This document shows, piece by piece, positions 33,274-41,574 of a stretch of 64,000 nt of DNA. Positions within the stretch are counted from its first letter, which is position 1. Each line of letters opens with the position of its first letter. A program made the translations under genes and the position numbers. Origin of the DNA: Acidimicrobiales bacterium (GTDB lineage Bacteria > Actinomycetota > Acidimicrobiia > Acidimicrobiales > Aldehydirespiratoraceae); the NCBI GenBank assembly GCA_033344915.1, contig JAWPML010000001.1, forward strand, positions 968,369 through 1,032,368, written 5' to 3'. The notes under the pieces were generated by a model. The model was not told the origin of the DNA. It worked only from the letters and a program-made list of their open reading frames with translations, and did no database searches.

Positions 33274-35019
33274 CTACTCGGCCGGCGGTGGGTTGATCAA
33301 CGAATCCAGCAGGTAGCTGTAGTAGTCGAACGAACCCGTGTTGCCCACGTGCAGCGGGTCGGCGGCATCGAGGCCGACACCCCACGACACGACGACGTCG
33401 TTGGCGTCGAAGGACGAACCATCGTGGAACGTGACGCCCTCACGGAGCGAGCAGGTCCACACGGTGGCGTCCTCGTTGCCGACACAGTCGGTGGCGAGGC
33501 GGGCTTCCACGGCGCCGGAGTCGATCGCGTAGCCCAGGAGGGGCTCCACGACCTGCTGGCAGGCGGCGAGGGACTCACCGTCGGTCTCGTCGGCGCAGTA
33601 GAGGCTGATCGGTTCGGCGTTCTGCATGAACACGAACGTCTCATCGGACGGCGTGGTCCGATGGAACAGCGGCGCACCGAAGGGCCGGAAGTGGGCGTTG
33701 TCGACGGAGGCCAGCGCGGCCGACGCCGAAGCGCCGTGCACGATCGGCACCATCGGGACGAGTTCACGGATCGCGTTGTTGGCGTCCGTGTAGACGTCGA
33801 CGGCGGCGTCGTCGCTCGCGATCTGCGAGCCCTCGACCAGCTTCTCGAAGATCTCCGGATGGGCATCACCAAACTGCGGGTTGCCTTCACCGAAGTGGAA
33901 GTCGAGGAAGTTGGTGACGTGCGGGTAGTCCGCACCCCAGCCGAGGAGGTGGAACCCGTCGAGGCGACCGCTGGTCGACTCGTCGATGAACTCACCGGAC
34001 TCCATCACCACGACCTCGGCGTCGATGCCGAGGTTCTCCGACAGCTGCGTCTGGAACTCGACGGCGACCACACCCGGCTCGGGGAGGTAACCGCGGAAGA
34101 CGTCGCGGTAGTAGATGCTCGTGCTGAAGCCGTCTTCGTAGCCGGCCTCGGCGAGGAGGGCGCGAGCGCCTTCCAGATCGAACTCGTACCACTCGTCACC
34201 GGTGCAGCCATTCGGGATGGAGCACGGCGTGAAGTGCGACGCGACCTCGGACCCCTCGGGGTAGAAGTTGTCGACGATGCGCTGACGGTCGATGCCCATG
34301 GCGATGGCCTGACGCACGCGCACGTCCGCGAACGGCTCGAACGTCGTGTTGGTCATGCCCAGGTACATCACGTTCGGGTTCGCGACCGGGATGAACGTCA
34401 GATCACCGTTGTTCTTCACGGTGTCGAAGTCGTCCGGGCTCAGGTTGGTGATCTGGTCCACGGTGCCGGACTGCAGCTCCAGCAGACGTGACGCACCCTC
34501 GGCGGCCCAGCGGATGATCAGCTGCTCGAACGGTGCCGGGTCGCCCCAGTAGTCGTCGAAGCGGCTGTAGTTCACGCTGTCGCCCCGGTTCCACTCGTCG
34601 AGCATGAACGGGCCGGTGCCGATCGGGTTGTCGAGCGGCGCGCCGCCCGTCGCCTCGAGGTGTTCCTCGGGCTGGATGCCGAACGGGGTGAAGGCCGCGA
34701 TCTGGCGGAACGCCGGGACCGGGCTGCACATCGTGAACACGACCTCGTAGCGGTCGGTCGCCTCGATCGAGCTGACCTTGCCGCCATAGTCGCAGTCGGG
34801 GGCAGCGATGGACTTGCCCTCGAACTCACCCATGTCGCCGTCGTCACCGTCATCGCCGGTGCCGTCGTCGCCGGTGCCGTCTCCGGTGCCGTCGTCTCCG
34901 GTGCCGTCGTCGGCGCTGTCTGTGCCGCCGTCCGTGCTGCCTTCGTCATCGTCGCTGCACGCGGCAGCGAAGAGTGCGAAGGCGAGCAGCAGAACGAGCA
35001 ACGTTCTCAGCTTCCTCAT
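33274..35019 (-). CDS. Family 5 solute-binding lipoprotein with circularly permuted domain order
   Basis: The 581-residue lipoprotein has a signal ending LFAAAC (Cys21) and an acidic DDGTG-repeat linker to about residue 62. The domain then starts at GKVSSIEATDRYEVVF, a segment normally about 100 residues into SBP family 5 proteins. It runs through NPIGTGPFMLDEW, VRVRQAIAMGIDRQRIV and LLGWGADYPHVTNFL. The segment normally at the N-terminus (MQNAEPISLYCADETDGESL, VVEPLLGYAID, REGVTFHDGSSFDANDVVVS) comes last (about 461-581). It should bind peptides or similar solutes for the adjacent permease. ATG 35019 follows GGAGGG. Confidence 0.93.
   Translation of the reverse strand: MRKLRTLLVLLLAFALFAAACSDDDEGSTDGGTDSADDGTGDDGTGDGTGDDGTGDDGDDGDMGEFEGKSIAAPDCDYGGKVSSIEATDRYEVVFTMCSPVPAFRQIAAFTPFGIQPEEHLEATGGAPLDNPIGTGPFMLDEWNRGDSVNYSRFDDYWGDPAPFEQLIIRWAAEGASRLLELQSGTVDQITNLSPDDFDTVKNNGDLTFIPVANPNVMYLGMTNTTFEPFADVRVRQAIAMGIDRQRIVDNFYPEGSEVASHFTPCSIPNGCTGDEWYEFDLEGARALLAEAGYEDGFSTSIYYRDVFRGYLPEPGVVAVEFQTQLSENLGIDAEVVVMESGEFIDESTSGRLDGFHLLGWGADYPHVTNFLDFHFGEGNPQFGDAHPEIFEKLVEGSQIASDDAAVDVYTDANNAIRELVPMVPIVHGASASAALASVDNAHFRPFGAPLFHRTTPSDETFVFMQNAEPISLYCADETDGESLAACQQVVEPLLGYAIDSGAVEARLATDCVGNEDATVWTCSLREGVTFHDGSSFDANDVVVSWGVGLDAADPLHVGNTGSFDYYSYLLDSLINPPPAE
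34853..34920 (-). repeat. 15-base tandem repeat encoding DDGTG linker units
   Basis: Imperfect copies of a CCGGTGCCGTCGTCG-like unit on the plus strand encode DDGTG units behind the lipobox. The repeat is probably prone to length change and acts as a flexible acidic spacer. Confidence 0.75.
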
Positions 35020-35092
35020 TTTTCCCTCCATGGTCGGTCCGACGCCGCCTGCGATCTGCGAGACGGGTCGGCTCAGATCCGCGACCCTAGCC

Positions 35093-35120
35093 ACGTTCGC
35101 CACGGCGTGGAGGCGAACGT
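35093..35120. promoter_or_regulatory. Palindromic operator candidate between the dpp operon and pepA
   Basis: ACGTTCGCC (35093-35101) and GGCGAACGT (35112-35120) are perfect inverted copies ten bases apart. On the minus strand a TAGGGT -10-like box lies at 35085-35090, so the palindrome would cover the -35 region of a dpp promoter. The binding regulator is unknown. Confidence 0.5.
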
Positions 35121-35178
35121 GCTCCCAAAGGCTCGAGGCCGGGAACGCCGAGTGTCGTCCCTGCGCAGCATCGCCGCG

Positions 35179-35184
35179 TAAGGT
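35179..35184 (+). promoter_or_regulatory. TAAGGT -10 box, leaderless pepA start
   Basis: TAAGGT ends eight bases before ATG 35193; no ribosome site is seen. Confidence 0.5.
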
Positions 35185-35192
35185 GCCCCGCT

Positions 35193-36635
35193 ATGGCCCT
35201 CAGCTTTCACGCCGTCCGATCCGTCCCGAAGACCGCCAAGGCGGCGATCACGCTCGTCACCAGCGATGCCGTCGAGGCCGGTGACACCGGCGTCGACGCG
35301 GCGCAACTGAAGGCCGCCGGGTTCGAGGGCAAGGCCGGCCAGACCCACACCTGGCCCGACGGTGACCGTCAACGTGCGCTCGTCGGGGTGGGCGCCGAAG
35401 CGGACCTCACGACCGACGGCATCCGCCGAGCCGGGGCGACGATCGGGCGCGGCTTCGGCCGTCACTCCCGCATCGGCGTTGCCCTGCCCGACAGCGAACT
35501 GGCGGCGGACGCCGCCCGCCAGGCGTTGGCCGAGGGGGTGCGGCTCGGCTCCTACACCTTCCTCACCTACAAGTCCGAGGGGAAGGCACCGAAGCTCGCC
35601 CGGGTTGACGTGGCCGGCGGATCCGGCGCCCGCAACCAGGCCGCCCTCGACCGCGGCGCCGCCGTCGCGGAGGCGCAGGCGCTCGCCCGCGACCTCGTCA
35701 ACGAACCGGGTGGCGCGCTCACGGCCCCCGAATTCGCGAAGCGGGCGGCGGCGATCGGCCGCAAGGCCGGTCTGACCGTCAAGGTGTGGGACGAGGCCGC
35801 GATCAAGAAGGGGAAGCTCGGCGGCATCCTCGGCGTCAACCGGGGATCGGATCTGCCGCCCCGGCTCGTGGAGCTGACCTACAACCCGAAGGGCAAGGCG
35901 AAGGGCACGCTCGCCCTCGTCGGCAAGGGCATCGTGTTCGATGCCGGCGGGCTCTCGATCAAGACCGGTCAGGGCATGATGACGATGAAGTGCGACATGG
36001 GCGGCGGCGCCGCCGTGATCGGCGCGATGTCCGTCATGCCCACGATCGCGCCGGCGTGCCGCGTCCGTGCGTTCGTGCCGATGACGGACAACATGCTCGG
36101 CGGCGACGCCACCCGCCCCGGCGACGTGCTCACGATCCGCAACGGCAAGACCATCGAAGTGCTGAACACCGATGCCGAGGGTCGGCTCATCCTCGCCGAC
36201 GCGCTCTCCCTCGCCAGCGAGGCCAAACCCGACGCGATCGTGGATCTCGCGACCCTCACGGGTGCGTGCATGGTGGCGCTCGGACCCAAGATCGCGGGCG
36301 TGATGGGCAACAACGACGACTGGATCGACCAGATCGAGGCTGCGTCCGAGACCACCGGCGAGCGGGTCTGGCATCTGCCGCTCCCACCCGAGTACAAGAA
36401 GCAGGTCGAGTCGACGGTGGCCGACATGAAGAACATCGGCGCTCCCTACGGGGGCGCGCTCACCGCCGGCCTGATCCTCCAGGAGTTCGTCGCCGACGGC
36501 ATCCCGTGGGCCCACATCGACATCGCGGGCCCGGCGTGGTCCGACGCGGACGACGCCGACATCACCAAGGGCGGCACCGGCTTCGGGGTACGCCTCCTCG
36601 CGGACCTCGCCGCCAACTTCTCGAAGCCGGCCTGA
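35193..36635 (+). CDS. pepA: Leucyl aminopeptidase, M17 family
   Basis: The 480-residue cytoplasmic enzyme has the two-metal M17 active site: VGKGIVFDAGGLSIK, MKCDMGGGAAV and the signature NTDAEGRL (325-332), which supplies Asp and Glu ligands and the catalytic Arg. It removes N-terminal residues from peptides, a natural partner for the divergent peptide importer. It ends before a strong hairpin terminator. The start fits a leaderless -10 box eight bases upstream. Confidence 0.95.
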   Translation: MALSFHAVRSVPKTAKAAITLVTSDAVEAGDTGVDAAQLKAAGFEGKAGQTHTWPDGDRQRALVGVGAEADLTTDGIRRAGATIGRGFGRHSRIGVALPDSELAADAARQALAEGVRLGSYTFLTYKSEGKAPKLARVDVAGGSGARNQAALDRGAAVAEAQALARDLVNEPGGALTAPEFAKRAAAIGRKAGLTVKVWDEAAIKKGKLGGILGVNRGSDLPPRLVELTYNPKGKAKGTLALVGKGIVFDAGGLSIKTGQGMMTMKCDMGGGAAVIGAMSVMPTIAPACRVRAFVPMTDNMLGGDATRPGDVLTIRNGKTIEVLNTDAEGRLILADALSLASEAKPDAIVDLATLTGACMVALGPKIAGVMGNNDDWIDQIEAASETTGERVWHLPLPPEYKKQVESTVADMKNIGAPYGGALTAGLILQEFVADGIPWAHIDIAGPAWSDADDADITKGGTGFGVRLLADLAANFSKPA

Positions 36636-36669
36636 CGGGCCTCGACCGCGGTCGCCCCAAAACGCCGAA

Positions 36670-36691
36670 CGGCGGGCCCGAAGGCCCGCCG
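36670..36691 (-). terminator. Rho-independent-type terminator, UUCG loop
   Basis: CGGCGGGCC and GGCCCGCCG form a perfect nine-pair stem. On the minus strand the loop is TTCG and GTTCGGCGTTTT follows, which fits termination of the pilin transcript; it may also stop pepA transcription from the other side. Confidence 0.75.
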
Positions 36692-36713
36692 TCCGAACAG
36701 ATTGTGGCTGGGA

Positions 36714-36899
36714 TCAGCCGATCGCCGAGTCGACCTCGGAGAACTTGCTCGAAGCCGAGGAACCGAGCGCGGTCACGGCGGCGATGCAGACGACAGCGAT
36801 CAGAGCGACGAGCAGCGCGTACTCGACGAGGCTGGCGCCACGATCGTCGTCGATGTGCGACGTGATCCAAGCGGAAAGGAACTGGTAAGCGGTGGTCAT
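36714..36899 (-). CDS. Flp/TadE-type type IVb pilin
   Basis: The 61-residue protein has the Flp pilin hallmark DRGASLVEYALLVALIAVV. A prepilin peptidase would cut before ASLVEY, with the +5 Glu present. The mature part is one helix plus a short tail. ATG 36899 follows GGGGAG. No tad/cpa assembly gene lies in the window, so the export and assembly machinery must be elsewhere. It stands alone behind its own terminator. Confidence 0.9.
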   Translation of the reverse strand: MTTAYQFLSAWITSHIDDDRGASLVEYALLVALIAVVCIAAVTALGSSASSKFSEVDSAIG

Positions 36900-37020
36900 T
36901 TGGGTGGACTCCCCTGTGTAGATGTCACCACCACTTCGGCGGTGAACCGTCTCCATTCCTTCGGCACCACCGGCACCGTGCCTTATGCATCTTTTGACCC
37001 AATTTGCGGGGTCGTGCGGC

Positions 37021-37686
37021 TCAGTTGGCGCCGAATCTCCCGCTGCGGGGCGATTCCGGGGCCGATTCACACGCTTCGCGGTGCCGATTCCAGGCCCAGC
37101 GGACGGCTTCGGCGGCCACGGAGGGGTGGAATCGCCACTGGGACAGCTGGAGTTCGGCGTCGTCCACGCCATCGCCGCACTCCACGAGCCCGAGGGCAAG
37201 GCGTCGGGCTCGGCGGGCCATGACGGTCGGCTCGGTGCTCTGTTCGAGCTCCACGAAGCGCTCGTGGCGGCGCTGGACGAGGTCCGGTAAGCGGTGGAGC
37301 TGGCTACGGGTGAGCGGCGGGAGGCGGCGCCGCACCTCGAGTTCGCCGGGGCGGATCGGGCGGGCGGCCGAGAAGTGGCAGGCTCGGGCGATGGTGCGGG
37401 CCAGGGCACTGTTGCGGCCCCCGTTGTGGCCGAGGCCGAGTGCGCCGGCGGCGTCTTCGAGTTCGAGGACGAAGCCTCGGGGGGCCCGATCGAGTTCGTG
37501 GCTGCAATGGCGCAGGAACCAGATCGTGGACGGCCCGAGGACGCCGAGCCAGAACTGCTCGACATAGCCGGAGCGGGGGTCGTGGCCGATGCCGTCGACG
37601 ACCGGGTCATCCCAGGCCGTGATGTAGAGCTGCTCGATCGGCCCGTCAGCGAGCGGTGAGGGTGGGGCAGAGGAGGGGAGGGACAT
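37021..37686 (-). CDS. Conserved-looking hypothetical actinobacterial protein
   Basis: The 221-residue soluble protein contains GYVEQFWLGVLGPSTIWFLR, FVLELEDAAGALGLG and GGRNSALARTIARACHFS. These look like a family of unnamed actinobacterial proteins of similar length, but I cannot assign a function. Its start codon lies inside a perfect palindrome that can fold over the ribosome site, so its translation may be controlled. It is followed at a distance of 121 bases by the pilin gene. Confidence 0.7.
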   Translation of the reverse strand: MSLPSSAPPSPLADGPIEQLYITAWDDPVVDGIGHDPRSGYVEQFWLGVLGPSTIWFLRHCSHELDRAPRGFVLELEDAAGALGLGHNGGRNSALARTIARACHFSAARPIRPGELEVRRRLPPLTRSQLHRLPDLVQRRHERFVELEQSTEPTVMARRARRLALGLVECGDGVDDAELQLSQWRFHPSVAAEAVRWAWNRHREACESAPESPRSGRFGAN

Positions 37687-37727
37687 GAGAACTTCCGCGT
37701 GAGGTGATCAACGGGGAAGTTCTCATG
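37684..37727 (-). promoter_or_regulatory. Perfect 13-base palindrome covering ribosome site and start codon
   Basis: CATGAGAACTTCC (37684-37696) is repeated inverted as GGAAGTTCTCATG (37715-37727), 18 bases apart. In the minus-strand mRNA the second arm holds GGAAG and the AUG at 37686. It could hide the start in a hairpin or act as a dimer-binding operator. Confidence 0.65.
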
Positions 37728-37747
37728 TCATCTCATCTCAACTCATG
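37723..37747. repeat. Short pentamer array TCATN
   Basis: TCATG, TCATC, TCATC, TCAAC and TCATG follow one another next to the palindrome and partly inside the stop region of the upstream gene. Purpose unknown. Confidence 0.5.
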
Positions 37748-38126
37748 CTTCCGTGTCAACCTCGGTGCTCTCGTCGGCGGCTTCGTCGGCGGTCTCGTCG
37801 GCGGCATCGGCGCCCGGGAGTTCGGCGCCGTCGGTGACGACCGTCATCTCCTCCACGACCACGACCGTGTCCGGCGAGTCGGGGGCGTCGGGCGCGGGAT
37901 CGGCCTCGGGCTCGGCGGCGGGCGGCGGACCCTTCGGTGCCTTCGCCGGGCCGAACAGGGACCAGGCCACGCTGATCACGAGCCCGATCCCGAAGAAGAC
38001 GAACGGTCCGTTGGTGCCGATCGCCGCCCACTTCATGCCGACGGCGGTGATCGCCAGGCCGATGCCCATCAGGATGCCCCAGAGGATCCCCCGGATCGGA
38101 TGGCGCTTGGTCGTCGTGGTGCTCAT
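37743..38126 (-). CDS. Small membrane protein with acidic tail
   Basis: The 127-residue protein has a basic N-terminus, two transmembrane helices (GILWGILMGIGLAITAVGM and the next FVFFGIGLVISVAWSLF) and a C-terminal tail rich in Pro, Ala, Asp and Glu. It has no known family. Its start overlaps the stop of the secreted-protein gene (TGATG), so the pair is probably cotranslated and may act together in the envelope. Confidence 0.7.
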   Translation of the reverse strand: MSTTTTKRHPIRGILWGILMGIGLAITAVGMKWAAIGTNGPFVFFGIGLVISVAWSLFGPAKAPKGPPPAAEPEADPAPDAPDSPDTVVVVEEMTVVTDGAELPGADAADETADEAADESTEVDTEA

Positions 38127-39448
38127 CAGACACCTCCCCAGGTCTTGGCCGGTCGAGCGTTGAACAACATGCCCACGGTCGCCAGGAAGACGATTGCGGC
38201 GCCGGGCGCCGCCAGCGGGAAGCCACCCTGGAAGTCGACGAAGCCGGAGCCGATGCAGAAGAACGGCAGCCCGTTGGGCACGGCGCCACTGGTGCCGTCG
38301 TCGGCGCCGGTGCCGCTGGACGGGGCGCTCATCTGACCGTTGATCGACACGAGCATGTTGAGCTTCGCCGGGCCGGGCAGGTCCTCGTTGAGGTTGACCG
38401 CACCGAGGTTGCGGTTCTCGCCGGATCGGTTCGGGTCGCCACCGGCGTCGATGTTGCTGCCCGTGCCGAGGAACTCGAGGCGGATGAACCAGTCGTGATC
38501 GAGGGGACCCTGGCCGGGGAGGGTGCCGCCGGCGACGCCGGTGTAGATCACGGCGCCGTTCACGTCTACCTCGAACGGGTTGTCCGAGGTGAACGCCTCC
38601 TCGACGGCGAGCTCGCCCTCGGGGACCTCGCCGTCCCGGAAGCCGACCGGCGGTCCGTCGAGGTCCCAGTCCCAGGCGATGTCGAGCGGCTGCCCGTCGC
38701 TGTCGAACGACCACGCCATGCCCATGCACGGGCCGGTGAGCTCGGAGGCGCTACCGCCGACCAGGCCCTGGTCCTCGCGGGCGAGCTGGATCTGGGTGAG
38801 CACCCGCTGGAGCGACTCATCCTCCGCGATGGCGATGAAGCTGCCGGGGTTCAGCGGATCCTCGAACTCGAAGTTGTTGATGTCCTCGTCCTCGAGGCCC
38901 TCCTGGTTGATCCGGTCGTCGAGCTCCTGGAGGAGGTCGTCCACGCCCGGCTCGCCCTGGATGTCGTCCAGATGGGTCCAATCGGGACCGGCGTCGGCGC
39001 CGTTCTCGATGAGGCGGCGGATGTTCGGCCACCCGTCGGGCTCCTCGCCGGGCTCGGTCACGTCGGGCATCTGGGCGAAGACCTCGCTCAGGATCACCGA
39101 GATCTGCTGGAGGGAGAGCTGGTCGGGCAGCCCGCCGCCCTCACCGACACACGGCGGCTCGTTCGCCTCGGGCGGACGCCCCGCCGCATCGGGAATCCCG
39201 TCCGGGGTGCCGGTGTTCTCGGCGTTGTCCTTGTCGTCCCATTGGCACGGCAGGTCGTCGTCGTTGTCCGGGAGACCGTCGCCGTCCCAGTCGTCGCGCT
39301 GGCCGTCACCATCGGTGTCGACCGGCTCGATCGGATCGTCCTGCGCGCTCGCGCTCGGAGCCAGGAACATCGTCACGAGAAGCGAAACCAGCCCCGCCGC
39401 GATCCAGGCTTTCGTCCGACCCTGCGAACCCTGTCGTGTCGGTCTCAT
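38126..39448 (-). CDS. Secreted, C-terminally anchored protein with Asp-rich calcium-type repeats
   Basis: The 440-residue protein has a signal peptide (cleavage after PSASA, about residue 35). DTDGDGQRDDWDGDGLPDND follows, a thrombospondin type 3-like calcium-binding repeat. The middle domain is acidic, and a hydrophobic helix near the C-terminus (AAPGAAIVFLATVGMLF) is followed by a short basic end. It is likely anchored outside the membrane. Four cysteine-containing segments could form disulfides. The function is unknown; the small membrane protein behind it is a probable partner. Confidence 0.72.
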   Translation of the reverse strand: MRPTRQGSQGRTKAWIAAGLVSLLVTMFLAPSASAQDDPIEPVDTDGDGQRDDWDGDGLPDNDDDLPCQWDDKDNAENTGTPDGIPDAAGRPPEANEPPCVGEGGGLPDQLSLQQISVILSEVFAQMPDVTEPGEEPDGWPNIRRLIENGADAGPDWTHLDDIQGEPGVDDLLQELDDRINQEGLEDEDINNFEFEDPLNPGSFIAIAEDESLQRVLTQIQLAREDQGLVGGSASELTGPCMGMAWSFDSDGQPLDIAWDWDLDGPPVGFRDGEVPEGELAVEEAFTSDNPFEVDVNGAVIYTGVAGGTLPGQGPLDHDWFIRLEFLGTGSNIDAGGDPNRSGENRNLGAVNLNEDLPGPAKLNMLVSINGQMSAPSSGTGADDGTSGAVPNGLPFFCIGSGFVDFQGGFPLAAPGAAIVFLATVGMLFNARPAKTWGGV

Positions 39449-39544
39449 TGACCACCCCTTTTTTCCCTGCCGCGACCTTACTTTCTCCGGCCGGGCCGTG
39501 GCGGTGACTCAAGCGATCCCGCGTCACCCGGGCGTCATCGCGCC

Positions 39545-39550
39545 TACAGT
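39545..39550 (+). promoter_or_regulatory. TACAGT -10 box, leaderless sirtuin start
   Basis: TACAGT ends eight bases before ATG 39559. Confidence 0.5.
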
Positions 39551-39558
39551 TCGGCGCC

Positions 39559-40326
39559 ATGACCGAGACGGCCGTCGCCCTCGCCCGCCAACTCATCGAC
39601 GATGCCGATGCCGTCGCCGTGCTCACCGGCGCCGGGATCTCGACGGACAGCGGCATCCCCGACTTCCGCGGCCCCAACGGCGTCTGGACGAAGAACCCGG
39701 CGGCCGAGAAGGCGTCGAACATCCAGTACTACGTCAACGATCCCGAGGTGCGGAAGGCGAACTGGGCGGCTCGGGCGTCCGGCGCCCTGTGGGCCAACGT
39801 GGAGCCCAACATCGGCCACCACGCTCTCGTCCACCTCGAGCAGCGGGGCAAGCTCCACACCCTCATCACCCAGAACGTCGACGAGCTCCACCAGCGGGCC
39901 GGCAACAGCCCCGAGCTGGTCGTCGAGGTGCACGGCACGACCCGCAAGGTCCAGTGCCTCGCATGCGAGTACCGCGACAACATGGAGGAGGCGCTCGAAC
40001 GGGTGCGGGCGGGGGAGGCAGACCCCGACTGTCCGCGCTGCGGCGGCATGCTCAAGTCCGCCACCGTGTCCTTCGGCCAGTCGCTCGATCCCGACGACCT
40101 CCGGCGCTCCGAGGAGGCCGCCCTCGCGGCCGACGTCTTCCTCGCGATCGGCACGTCGCTCGCGGTCTACCCGATCAACGAGACCGTGGCCATCGCCAAG
40201 CACGCCGGCGCGAAGTTGATCATCGTCAACGCCGAGCCGACGGCCATGGACGGGTTCGCCGACGTGCTCCTGAACGAGCAGATCGGTGACGTCCTGCCCG
40301 CGATCGTGGGAATGCCGACCACCTGA
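39559..40326 (+). CDS. NAD-dependent protein deacylase, sirtuin (Sir2/CobB type)
   Basis: The 255-residue enzyme has GAGISTDSGIPDFRG for NAD binding, TQNVDELHQRAG, the catalytic His in VEVHGTTRKV, and a zinc site from CLACEY and CPRCGG. GTSLAVYPIN closes the NAD pocket. It removes acetyl or other acyl groups from lysines, often on acetyl-CoA synthetase. It has its own -10 box and no close operon partner. Confidence 0.95.
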   Translation: MTETAVALARQLIDDADAVAVLTGAGISTDSGIPDFRGPNGVWTKNPAAEKASNIQYYVNDPEVRKANWAARASGALWANVEPNIGHHALVHLEQRGKLHTLITQNVDELHQRAGNSPELVVEVHGTTRKVQCLACEYRDNMEEALERVRAGEADPDCPRCGGMLKSATVSFGQSLDPDDLRRSEEAALAADVFLAIGTSLAVYPINETVAIAKHAGAKLIIVNAEPTAMDGFADVLLNEQIGDVLPAIVGMPTT

Positions 40327-40361
40327 GACCGGTTGGGGCTGTCAATTCCCGACTAACTAGG

Positions 40362-40367
40362 TAGGAT
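40362..40367 (+). promoter_or_regulatory. TAGGAT -10 box, leaderless start of the MoeB-type gene
   Basis: TAGGAT ends seven bases before ATG 40375. Confidence 0.5.
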
Positions 40368-40374
40368 TTCGGCC

Positions 40375-41541
40375 ATGGCCAGTTTCCGTGAACTCCTTCA
40401 GCAGGCGAAGTCGTCGATCACCGAGGTCGACACCGCCGGTGGCGAAGCACTCCTCGCCGAGGGCTACACCCTCCTCGACGTCCGCGAACCCGACGAGTAC
40501 GAGCAGGGGGCGATCCCGGGCTCGGTCCACATTCCCCGTGGACAGCTCGAGTCCAACATCGAGAACCGGGTGCCCGATCGTGACGCGAAGATCGTCGTGA
40601 TGTGTGCCGGTGGTGTGCGCTCCGCGTTCGCCGTGCAGACGCTCGAACAGCTCGGCTACGCCAACACGGTCTCGATGGACGGTGGCTTCAACAAGTGGAA
40701 GGACGAGGGCCGCGACTGGAAGCGCCCCCAGACCCTCACGCCGGACCAGCGCAACCGCTACCAGCGGCATCTCCTCGTTCCCGAGATCGGGGAGGAGGGC
40801 CAGCTCAAGCTGCTGGAGTCCAAGGTGTTGCTGCTCGGGGCCGGTGGCCTCGGCTCGCCCGCCGCGCTCTATCTCGCGGCGGCCGGGGTCGGCACCCTCG
40901 GCATCATCGACATGGACGTGGTGGACGAGTCGAACCTCCAGCGTCAGATCCTCCACAATCTCGATCGCATCGGTGAGCGCAAAGTCGACTCGGCCAAGAA
41001 GACGCTCACCCGCCTGAACCCGGACGTCAACGTCGTCACCTACGACGCCCGGCTCGGGGCCGACAACATCATGGACATCATCGAGGGCTACGACGTCGTG
41101 ATCGACGGCGCCGACAACTTCCCGAGCCGCTACCTCCTGAACGACGCCACGGTGAAGCTCGGCATCCCGGTCGTCCACGGCTCGATCTTCCGGTTCGAGG
41201 GTCAGATCACGGTGTTCGATCCGCGGCAGGGCCCGACCTATCGCGACATGCTCCCCGAAGCGCCCCCGGCGGAGTTCGCGCCGTCGTGCGCGGAAGCCGG
41301 CGTGCTCGGCGTGCTGCCCGGCATCGTCGGCAGCATCCAAGCGCTCGAAGCGCTCAAGCTCCTGCTCGGTGTGGGGGACCCGCTCCGGGGTCGGCTGATC
41401 GCGTTCGACGCGCTCGAGATGAGCATCCGCGAGTTCAAGCTCCGGGTCGACCCGGACAACCAGGTCACCTGGGAGAACCGGGACCGGATCGAGATCACCG
41501 AGCTCGACGGACTCTGCATGCCGTCGTTCACTCCGGCGTAG
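40375..41541 (+). CDS. Rhodanese-MoeB/ThiF fusion (sulfur-carrier adenylyltransferase)
   Basis: The 388-residue protein begins with a rhodanese domain (about 15-118) whose active loop is CAGGVRS (Cys77). A ThiF/MoeB E1-like domain follows with GAGGLGSPAALYLAAAG for ATP, DMDVVDESNLQRQI and the catalytic cysteine region SCAEAGVLGVLPG. It adenylates the C-terminus of a sulfur carrier (MoaD-, ThiS- or CysO-like) and can supply sulfur itself. In MoeZ the rhodanese domain is at the C-terminus; here it comes first. No zinc-binding CxxC pair is visible, as in MoeZ. Confidence 0.93.
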   Translation: MASFRELLQQAKSSITEVDTAGGEALLAEGYTLLDVREPDEYEQGAIPGSVHIPRGQLESNIENRVPDRDAKIVVMCAGGVRSAFAVQTLEQLGYANTVSMDGGFNKWKDEGRDWKRPQTLTPDQRNRYQRHLLVPEIGEEGQLKLLESKVLLLGAGGLGSPAALYLAAAGVGTLGIIDMDVVDESNLQRQILHNLDRIGERKVDSAKKTLTRLNPDVNVVTYDARLGADNIMDIIEGYDVVIDGADNFPSRYLLNDATVKLGIPVVHGSIFRFEGQITVFDPRQGPTYRDMLPEAPPAEFAPSCAEAGVLGVLPGIVGSIQALEALKLLLGVGDPLRGRLIAFDALEMSIREFKLRVDPDNQVTWENRDRIEITELDGLCMPSFTPA

Positions 41542-41574
41542 CCCGGGGTCGGCCGCTCCTGCGGGGTGCGCCGA

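Noticed and set aside
34853-34920. CRISPR-like array
   Set aside because: The 15-base repeats have no spacers and encode a DDGTG linker within the binding-protein gene.
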